Source: Pholiota molesta (taxonomy: Eukaryota; Basidiomycota; Agaricomycetes; Agaricales; Strophariaceae). Taken from it: a stretch of 46,059 nucleotides of DNA. The notes beneath the pieces were generated by a model. It saw nothing but the letters and a program-made list of their open reading frames with translations, had not been told where the DNA came from and made no database searches. Where the stretch lies: contig JACGCK010000306.1 in assembly GCA_014925825.1 (NCBI GenBank), positions 1 to 46,059 on the forward strand, given 5' to 3'. The translations under genes were made by a program, and so were the position numbers. This document shows, in pieces, positions 37,407 through 46,059 of the stretch. How positions within the stretch are numbered: the first letter of the stretch is position 1; each line of letters opens with the position of its first letter.

Positions 37407-40400
37407 ATGAATATTGCCTGTGACATCAGGCATGGTACAGGCTTGACCCCTGTGCTTCACCCGAATAATAAATTCAGCCCACCTTCCTTTCCACTCTTGC
37501 TCCTCCTCCCCCTCTTCGCCGCGACCGTCCATCGCCCCCAGCCAAACACCTTGCTCGTTGACTCTCCCCAGCCCTGGCGTCCGTCGTCAATTCCGTTCGC
37601 AGTGCTGTCCCCGGCAGCCTGCCTGCCATAGGCAATGGTGTCGACCGCGCGACACTGAACAAAGAATATGCAGAGGCGGAGAAGAAAGGCGTGCCCACAC
37701 ACTCGTTTGACGCTGACGCCTCCCCCCAGCAAAAGGCCGCACAGGCAGGCAAGGGCCGCGCGAAGCTTGAAAGTATCCATCGGCAGCCCCAACAGGATCG
37801 CGGTGAGTCCTTTTCGCCTGAAGCTATGGAGTTATCTTTTCTGCGCTGCTGTGTGCGTTGCATGGGAAGTCTTTAGCATTTCCGCTTGTGTTGTTCCGGT
37901 CGTACATATGTACCTAGAGTCTGGACTCTGGCGTGCTGGTGGGCGTGAGGCACTGCCCGATGCTCAAGCGGGATGATCTTATTTGGGGTCCTCGTCCATT
38001 TACCGAATAATACCGGCTATACCAAGGCTTAAACATTGCAATCATTCGCTGAGCGCTGAGTGGCTGCGGAGTGCGCTCACACAACGCACACATCTTGTTG
38101 TCGCTGTCCACATTCTTTTCCATTTCTCTTTTTTGTGCTCACTGTTCTGCTCATCATTCGGCATACTCATTACCACCTCCATTATCCTCTACAGAGCTCA
38201 AAATGAGCGATCAAGACTTGCCGCCAGCAATACCGACTATCGTCGTTTCTGAAGACACGGAGGCTGCATCTGGCAAGTCACTCAAGCTCACGAATGGCGC
38301 CGTAGCGGATACACCTCAAAGTCCCCAAGACGTGCAGAAGGATGAGATGTCAGCGGTCCCAGGCGCTCTTCCAACCCAACCTGCTCCTGCTATTCCGGAC
38401 TGGTATAAGGTTGGCTGGCGCCAGTCATCTGGTATTGACAACCCTCCTCTGCCTGAGGGTGAAGAGCGGGACAAGGGAGTCCTTGATATGTTCATTGCGG
38501 AGCAATATTATGGAGCCTGGTATCACAATGCTGGCATCATCATATTCGTGCGTATCCATAACATCTTTTGTGGACGCGCGCTGATGCTGACAATATATCT
38601 ACATTTACGTTCCAATCCGTTCATCTGGACCTTTTCTGTTGTCTGCGTCCCTATTTTTGCTATTCTCCTGATGCACAGGCTGTGTTGGCAACACACTTCC
38701 TTGCGCGGTTTAATTTTGGCTGGGGGTGGTTATTCATTGTGCTTGCGATCTGCAATACCTATTATACAACATCTATGGAGCGCCACAGGCGTAATTCACG
38801 CGACGACATCCAGCGCGAACTTGTCAAGACGCGTCTTGTTTCGGAACACGAGACAGCGGACTGGATTAACAACTTCCTCGACCGCTTCTGGCCCATGTAT
38901 GAGCCTGTCCTTTGCCAGACTATTGTCGCCTCCGTCGACCAGATTTTGAGTACCAACACGCCTGCCTTCCTGGACTCGCTTCGCCTGACGCATTTCACCC
39001 TTGGCAACAAAGCGCCCCGTATCGACAAAGTGCGCACTTTCCCAAAGACGGAGAAGGACATAGTTAGGATGGATTGGGGTATCTCTTTCACCCCAAAGGA
39101 TACCTCGGACATGACGGAAAAGGAGAAGGCCGATAAGGTCAATCCGAAGATTGAACTCTCTATTCGCGTTGGAAAGGGTCTGGCGACTGCGGCTCTCCCT
39201 GTGCTCGTAGAGGATGTGACCTTTAGTGGCCTGTTGCGCATCAGCATGAAGCTCATGCCCAACTTTCCGCACGTTCAAATTGTGGATATCTCCTTCCTGG
39301 AAAAGCCGGTGATTGACTACGTGCTCAAGCCTATCGGTGGAGATATGTTTGGGTTCGATATCGCCAATGTATGTCCCCCTTCCTGCCTATCCATTTTTTC
39401 CTCTATTGCTAATGACCGAATATGACGTAGATGCCTGGACTGTCTTCATTCATTCGCGATATGACGCATGCGACTATCGGCCCCATGATGTACGACCCGA
39501 ATGTGTTTACGCTCAATTTAGAGCAGATGCTCTCGGGCAAGCCTCTCGATGCTGCCATTGGTGTCGTCCAGGTCACAATGCACTCCGGGCGCAGTCTCAC
39601 GGGACCGAATATCAGTGGCGGTACCATCGATCCCTATGTCACTCTTTCGATTAGTGGCCGTGGTGAGCTCGCCAGGACACAGCGTAAGGATAATACGTGC
39701 GTGTTCCTTCCCCTCTGGGCACCAGCGCCCGTGCTCTGTTGGTGCTGTAGCTAATGCGGAGTTGGGGATTTTAGATACAACCCGACATGGGCAGAGACCA
39801 AGTACCTGCTCGTGCACTCGCTCCAAGATATCCTGGATCTGCAGGTGTATGATTACAATGAACATCGCAAGGACGGGTTGTTGAGCTCTGCGACCTTCCC
39901 ATTCGAGAAGTTGATTGAAGATCCAACGCAGGAAAATATCGTTTCAACCCTGCTTAAGGATGGAAAAGAGCGCGGCGAATTGAGGTATGATGTGAACTAC
40001 TTCTCGTGTATTGAACAAGAGGCAGGAAAGGAGGGATTGGTGCATTCGAGTGAGCTTTTTTCGTTTACACTGAGGAACATGATTGCCGATAATGTACTGC
40101 ACACTCCCAGCCGTCGGTATTGTGCGACTCGTGATCCACCAGGCCAAAGAACTCGACCACGGCAAATCGCTTTCGGGCGAACTGAACCCTCTCGCACGTG
40201 TCTACACCAACACCTCCAAAACGCCCGCATTCTCTACCCGCTGCTTCAAGCATACGAACAATCCCGTGTGGGAGGCGCCCTTCGAGTATCTCTGCACGGA
40301 CAAGAACAATGCGACCATCACCATCAAGGTCATCGACGACCGCGATTTTCTCAAGGACCCGGTGGTGGGGTACATGTCGATCAAGTTGGCGGACTTGTTG

Positions 40401-43400
40401 GCGGCGAACTTGGATGGCGGGCGCGATTGGTTCCCATTGAGCGGGTGTAAGACGGGCAAGGTTAGTCTCTCTGCGGAATGGAAGCCACTGAATATGGCTG
40501 GGTCGTTGCATGGTATGGATCAGTATAAGCCGCCGATTGGCGTGGTCAAGTTGGTTATTGAGAAGGCTGTTGATTGCAAGTACGTTTGCGTCTCCGTTTG
40601 TCACTTTCTTCTAAACTGACTTTGTTTGGTAGGAATGTTGAGGCAGCGCTTGGTGGAAAGGTAATTTCCCGTAGTGTCCCAACTGGGTAGTATGGGTTGC
40701 TGATTGTATTTAATAGAGCGATCCCTATGTTCGCGTGCAAGTGCAGAATGTGACCAAGGGCAGGACTGAGGTTGTCAATAATAGTGCGTCGCATTAGATT
40801 TTGCTAACGTTTGACCCACTGATCAAGCCAACAGATTTGAATCCTGTATGGGACCAAATTATCTATATTCCTGGTAAAAAGACAAATCTTCCATTTCCTT
40901 GATTTGGCGCTAATTTCTTGTTTCCATTTAGTGCATTCATTGAAGGAAAACCTCTTGCTCGAGTGTATGGACTATCAGAATCTAACAAAGGTAAGCACAT
41001 CGATTGGTAAATGAAATGACATGGTATGCTAAGACCCATCCAGGATCGCTCTCTGGGCTCTGCTGAACTCCTCGTAGCCGACTTGGCTACTGAATCTCGC
41101 GAAGACCCTCGCTTCCCGTATAAATCCAACGGTGTCAAAACCGTCGCCGAACCCCTGCGTCAAGACAAGGATGGAGGCCATAAAGGCACCCTGTACTACA
41201 CGGCTGAGTTTGTCCCTTCGCTGCGCGTCAAATGGGAGGGATTCGTGCCTCAGGGCTCCGAGACGCATCAGTTCGCGGACCAGGGCCGCGCCAGCAGCAG
41301 CAGCGATAGGGGGTCGATGTCGTCGGACGGCAGCTCGAGGTCGGACGAGGAAGATGTACCGCGGACGCCAACGGTGGTGCCGGAGAAGACGCCGGAGGCC
41401 CAGAAAGCGGTAAAGACGGCCGAGTCATCGGAGAGCTTGAACAGCACGAAGACGACGAGTACAACGGATACAAATGGCACGACTGCTTCGGAGAAGGAAA
41501 AGAAAAAGAAAGAAGCTGAGGGCATTGTTATGAGCCACGAGGAGCTTTTGGCCCACCGTATGTACTTCTTCCTCTTCCGCAATATTAATGTGCCTCTTAA
41601 ACCTCAAATTTCACACAGAATCTGGCATTATCGTATTCCATGTCATCTCTGGCAACCTCGCCAAGAAGGCGCGCGTGGAAGTCTTGCTCGATGATGGATA
41701 TTGGCCATGCTTCAGCACCTTGAAAGCTCGCAGCTCGCATGCGCAATTTGACTATGTCGGCGAGGGCTTCTTGAAGGAGGTCGAATTCGGCCGTGTGTGG
41801 CTGCGTCTATGCGAGGGCGAGGAGGGCGAGAAGGACGATGTGATCGCTGAGTGGAAGGGCGATGCCAAGGCATTTTTGCAGGCTACTATGGTATGTTCCT
41901 TTATTTTATTACTGCATCTGAATAGATATTTGATGACGATTGGATGTGTAGAATGGGCCTCAGACGTATACTCTTCAAGATGAACAAGAGCGAAATGTCT
42001 CGAGTGTGACGGTTGAGGCGCGTTACCTTCCTGTCCCTGTCAAGTTGGAACCCAGGGAGAGCGTGAATAGTAAGCCTTTTGTCCGATTTTAGTCAGTGCG
42101 TCTTCTAATGATATCTTTCATTCTTTCTTAGATCAGGGTATTATCTCCGTTGAACTGCTCGATGGTCATGAAATCCGCGGTGTCGACCGAGGAGGTTGGT
42201 GAAAATTTTGTGCAGCTGTTGCTTGATATTGACCTCTATGATACACAGGAAAATCTGATCCATATGCGGTGTTCTCTCTCAACGGCCAAAAGGTTTACAA
42301 GTCTCAGACGAAAAAGAAAACCGTATCGCCGGAATGGAACGAAAAGTTTGAAGTTTCTGTGGTCAGTATTTTTATCAACTAACGAGGAGTAAATGTGTTA
42401 AATCTGAGATTGGTTGCAGCCTTCACGAGTTGCAGCGGACTTCTCCGTCGAAATCTTCGATTGGAACCAGATCGAGCAAGCGAAGACCTTGGGTGTTGGG
42501 AAGATCGACGTTGCCAACCTGGAAGCCTTCGAAGCTCACGAAGCCATGATTCCACTAGTGAGCAACAAACATGGCGAGAAAGGCGTTGTTCGCATCCGCA
42601 TGATTTTCCGGCCTGAGATCATTGCCAAGGCAAGAAAAAACACATCGACGTTCACAGATGCTGGGCGGGCTATGACGCAATTTGGAGGCGTACTGGGCGG
42701 TCTACCGGTGAATGCGGGCAAGGGCGTCTTCCAGGGTGTGGCCCATGTGTTCAAGCGGGAAAAGGAAATCGAGGAACAGCTACCCATCATCCCAGTTGAC
42801 CTTCCCACAGGGCAGGTTTCCCAGCCTTTGGGGCTATCCCCGCATATGCAGAAGCCAGCGATTGCTGCTGCTTTCCCCTCGACCGAAAACCTCAATGGTG
42901 TCAATAATGGTTCTTCAACACCCAGAGCAACGAGCCTGGGACACTGCGAGTGACCATCCTAGATGCCAGGGATCTGCCTCATCAGGATGTGAAGCCGTAT
43001 GCTGTTGTGCGCATCGGCGACAAGGAATACAAAACGAAACATACTGGAAAAACCAACGCCCCTGAATGGTGCGCAACATAATGTTTGTTTCCAGTGCGTC
43101 CTAACCATGACTGATATAGGAATGAATCCTTCACTTGCGCTGCGTCTATTTTCACGCCCAAATTATTCGTTTGGATTCATGATCACAAGACTATTGGCAA
43201 GGACAAGGATATCGGAGAGGGTGAAATTGATGTACGTCTTCGCATTCCTATTAGTATAATAATCTTTCTTACCTTTTAATTCTTCTGGTAGATCTGGCGC
43301 CATATCAAACCCGAAGGCATCTCTTCTGCTGACGTTTTTGCGGAGCTCAAGCAAGGAGGACTCTTGAGAATACGCCTAGAATTCGACGCTGCTACCAACC

Positions 43401-43519
43401 CCTATTCAGGCAGCGCTCCAGCTTCTATTCACTCCATCACGGAAAGGCGCAGCTCGTTTGCTTCTCCTTCCCGTTTCAGTCTACGAGGTCGTCGTCCTAC
43501 TGACGTGAACGACGACTGA
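37407..43519 (+). CDS. Tricalbin-like ER-plasma membrane tether (SMP and multiple C2 domains), one apparent frameshift
   Basis: Extended-synaptotagmin homologue that tethers ER to plasma membrane and moves lipids. About 1500 residues. The certain part starts at ATG 38203 (MSDQDLPPAIPTIVVSED). I extend it upstream: an open exon at 37572-37800 (VDRATLNKEYAEAEKKGVPT, DASPQQKAAQAGKGRAKLES) joins in phase to GAG CTC AAA ATG; ATG 37407 is a plausible but tentative start. Order: membrane hairpin (LFIVLAICNTYY region), SMP domain (ELVKTRLVSEHETADWINNF to YVLKPIGGDMFGFDIAN), then about five C2 domains (for example DPYVTLSISGRGEL, SDPYVRVQVQNV, SDPYAVFSLNGQK, KPYAVVRIGDKEY), and an acidic, Ser-rich linker at 41275-41540. 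Frame breaks at 42921-42923 (CCC): one more C joins NNGSSTPQSNEPGTLRVTIL, and the last C2 then runs to the stop. Confidence 0.92.
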
Positions 43520-43783
43520 ATGCTTTTCAAAACAGACCTCACGAACGGACATGTTGCCATTCTCATTGCTCGCATTTTTTATCTGCTCGCATTTCTTGAT
43601 CTCCTAATCTAATGTCAGCTTCTGATTTGCTCTTACGTTGTCATTTTTCTTTCGCACCGGAACCTTTGTTTAATTGTAGTTCTACATACATATGCAATAT
43701 TAATTTATGCTTCAACAATCATCTTAGTATCCTTTGCAGAATGATATTGCACATTCAAACAAACAAAAAAGAGGGCTTATGAA

Positions 43784-44772
43784 CTATGAACTTGTTGGGC
43801 TGTCGCGTGTAAAGCGGATGATGAACAGATGCTCTCGACCAGCGCGCCGCTGCAGAACAGTCTAACAAGAGAAACGGTCAGCTCAAGTAAAGGGGGTACG
43901 GATGGTACCTTACTTCTCCTTTGAGACGGTAAGATTTTTGCATGGTTCGAATTATGCTGGGTATGTCATTCTGCTTTAGCGCGACGAGATAGAATCGACC
44001 TGAAGGCGACAACAGTCCCTGCCAATATGATCTTCGTTGAGTATTGAAATCTGGGGCCCATGTAATGATGGTAATACCTCGATGCGATTCAGAAGGACAT
44101 TGGTCACTTGCATACCATCTGCTCCTCCAGCCCATGCGCCGTCTATGTCTCGCGACGTCTGTGCGCCTGATGCTTCTTCTTCCGAGGTCGGTACATAGGG
44201 TGGGTTGAAGACGATAATGTCAATTTTATGAGCTAACCGGTGTTCAAAAGGTGATGCCAGTGACCCGTTAACGACATTAATATCGACCTAGTATTCAAGC
44301 AAGATTGATGAGGATGCAGATGGACCGTTCGTGTAACTTACTTTATTTTGAATGCCAGTCCGTCGAGTACATTTACAAGCATGGGGATTTATGTCCGTGC
44401 AGAGATAGACTGGCAAAAAATCAGCATCGACCGCCTTTTGCCCCAGGGAATAAGAACGCACGTACGGAAGGACCAAGAATGTTCCCAATAAAGCTTGTAA
44501 CACAACCAGACCCGGAGCTTCGTTGTCGTTTAACACATAGCTGGTACGAGAGAGAAGCACCATGCTTACCCTATTTCAAGACAAATTGAAGGTTGAATGT
44601 CTTTCAGGGTTTCCGCATCTTCTTCCAGAGCATCGAGCAAGATAAACGTATCCTCTAGTCGTCGTTTTCAGAATCGGACTTGTTGGGGGATATTTATCAA
44701 ATTACCTGCTGGTTCATAAACTTTTTCGTAATCATCTTTAGTGAGATGTGACAGATCTGGAGTGGGTATCAT
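43784..44772 (-). CDS. MTQ2: eRF1 glutamine methyltransferase (HemK2/Mtq2)
   Basis: SAM-dependent methyltransferase that, with Trm112, methylates the Gln of the GGQ loop of release factor eRF1. About 235 residues, six or seven exons. Start MIPTPDLSHLTKDDYEKVYE, then EDTFILLDALEEDAETL. SAM motif I: CLEIGSGSGCVTSFIGN. Motif II: LYLCTDINPHACKCTRRTG. Catalytic NPPY: IIVFNPPYVPTSEEEA, then DGAWAGGADGM and LSPSGRFYLVALKQND. The final exon gives RRAGREHLFIIRF, the usual end. These words identify the HemK2/Mtq2 subgroup, not the mitochondrial Mtq1. The intron before motif II uses a GTGCGT donor in phase 1. It precedes the dioxygenase on the same strand by 254 bp. Confidence 0.92.
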
Positions 44773-45025
44773 TCGTTCGAGCTAGAGAAATATAGAAGGC
44801 CAGATGCTAGAACTGTGGTATGTAAGGAGCAATCAAGGAGCAATGGCCGCTATGATCGAACAAAAGTTTGCGGCAAGTTATAACCGGATCAAATTCAAAC
44901 CTTCGGGGTAAAATCCAACACAAAACTTGCACAGAACCTCGTTCAATCAAGATTTTATCTAAGCGCCCATAGTATTTCTACGAGATTTTTGAGAATAATA
45001 CAGTTGTTATATTTACATCAGATTG

Positions 45026-46059
45026 CTACAACGAAAGATCTAGGCCCTCAAGCGCAGGTATTGGGCGTTCTGCTTGGGGGGTAATACGAGCGCCGTGACG
45101 AGCCTCACCGGATTTTTCAAAATCAATGATAGCGGTCTATCGAAGGCCAAGGTTAGTGAAAACTTGTAAGCATTATAAGGTGCGGACATACGTGAGCAGT
45201 GATTCTGTTATCCCATAGAACGACAGTGTTAGGGCTCCATTTGAGGCGAACCTGGTTATCTTGGCTCCTGTCGATATGATCGTACAGGAACTTCAGAATC
45301 GTTTCTAAAAATCCAATCAGTTTATTATGAAAGTTCAAACTGCTTGTCAAGACATCCTTACCTGATTCCTCGCGCTTAAGTCCAACGATACGCCGAGTGA
45401 ATTGCCTGTTGACGTAGAGCGCCTCTTCTCCAGTCACTGGATGTCTCCTCACTACAGGTGCACATGCTCAACGGGATCTCTACGCACGATACCTCCTCGA
45501 CGACCCGAGCGAGAGAAGTCTGCTTGCTCGACGCCGGAATGGACAGCTTTCAGGGTACGCAAGAAAGCAACGAATTGAGGCGAAAGTCGCGCTAAGGTGG
45601 AGACTTGCGATGTGAAGATGGTATCTCCACCCGACTCGGTTGAGCAAGTAGGAAGAAGGTGGTCAGGCCGGGGGGTTGCAGTTCATATGATACATCCGAA
45701 TGCCAGACAGTGGGCGTCACAGCGTCGTCGTATTCAAAGTTAAATGTTGAGTTCAGATCTCTAGAAGTCAAGTGGTCAGAGAGATAGAAGATAAGTTATA
45801 GTAATACATTACCTGTACACCAAGTGGACTTCTGGATATCCAACAGGATGGCCAGAGGTAGGGTGGATATGGAGGCTGATCGAACGTTATAATTTTAATT
45901 AATGCAGCTCTTTCAGCAAGTCCAATCCATCCGCTCACCGACCAAAGTAACTTCCCCATTGGCGATAAAATTCAGGACCACGGTCAATAAAATCTTGTTG
46001 GCCTCGGAATACCATGACTCCTCGACGGGCGACCTGATTTCAGGAGGCAATGGTTTGAT
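45026..46059 (-). CDS. TauD/TfdA-family 2-oxoglutarate dioxygenase, 5' truncated by window, two apparent frameshifts
   Basis: Fe(II)/2-oxoglutarate enzyme of the taurine/alkylsulfonate dioxygenase family; roughly 290 residues are visible and the N-terminus lies beyond 46059. The first visible exon starts at about 46034 (VARRGVMVFRGQQDFIDRGP). Next, LHIHPTSGHPVGYPEVHLVY, then PTVWHSDVSYELQPPG with the HxD iron ligands. The distal His is in LWDNRITAHTAIIDF, and EARHGARIT holds the Arg that binds 2-oxoglutarate. Frames break twice: at 45638-45639, where one more base gives AQPESGGDTIFTSQV, and at 45457-45458, where one more gives EHVHPVVRRHPVTGEEALYV. Each lies in a GG run (plus strand). With both restored, all family motifs are present. 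The true substrate is unknown. Confidence 0.85.

Noticed and set aside
37203..37863. Several minus-strand frames over the tricalbin 5' exon
   Set aside because: They are antisense shadows of the exon with no motif; the sense frame has fitting splice phases.
42895..42930. Mini-intron explaining the tricalbin frame break
   Set aside because: The only GT-AG pairs are under 30 nt apart and do not restore the reading frame.

Overview
The window is nuclear DNA from a filamentous fungus, most likely a mushroom-forming basidiomycete (Agaricomycete). Genes are dense, mostly cut by many short GT-AG introns (about 45-70 nt). The protein set (Rieske protein, U2A', Sac1, SET/NAP chaperone, GPI-type chitin deacetylase, SRPK, Fray-like STE20 kinase, CSN6, P450, MCM5, PARG, tricalbin, MTQ2, TauD) and its wording fit Agaricomycetes. 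The gene models were built by hand, joining exons so that conserved family motifs stay in frame.

Layout. 1-0.12 kb: possible start of a minus-strand gene leaving the left edge. 0.98-2.55 kb (+): secreted glycerophosphodiester phosphodiesterase. 2.8-3.9 kb (+): Rieske subunit of complex III. 4.25-5.12 kb (+): TMEM205/DUF4149-like membrane protein, convergent with 5.28-6.20 kb (-): U2 snRNP A'. The latter is head-to-head with 6.34-9.11 kb (+): Sac1 phosphoinositide phosphatase. 9.44-10.49 kb (+): SET/NAP histone chaperone. 10.7-12.5 kb (+): chitin deacetylase. 14.1-17.4 kb (-): SR-protein kinase with a very long spacer. 17.4-20.7 kb: a long stretch without a recognisable gene. 20.7-23.0 kb (+): STE20/Fray-like kinase, convergent with 23.4-24.8 kb (-): CSN6. 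25.8-28.1 kb (+): cytochrome P450. 28.55-28.65 kb (-): tRNA-Lys(UUU) with an intron. 28.9-31.7 kb (-): MCM5, head-to-head with 31.8-33.0 kb (+): intronless PARG-like protein. 34.3-36.1 kb (+): single-pass membrane protein. 37.4-43.5 kb (+): tricalbin (SMP plus several C2 domains). 43.8-44.8 kb (-): MTQ2/HEMK2 methyltransferase. 45.0-right edge (-): TauD-family dioxygenase, 5' end missing.

How it fits together. This is mainly a conserved housekeeping neighbourhood: respiration, splicing (U2A' and SRPK), chromatin and replication (SET, MCM5), lipid signalling and ER-plasma membrane contact (Sac1, tricalbin), wall remodelling and protein turnover. I see no mobile element, CRISPR, or metabolite cluster, and no convincing new multi-gene system.

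The strongest unexpected signal is technical or evolutionary. Six different genes each need one or two single missing bases restored (seven sites), mostly in short homopolymer runs, to keep an otherwise intact conserved frame. That pattern suggests systematic deletion errors in the assembly rather than six pseudogenes. Biological points worth a look are the PARG with an altered GGG signature, its shared promoter with MCM5 holding an E2F/MBF-like site, paired MCB boxes in front of the SET chaperone, and the roughly 600-residue spacer in the SRPK.
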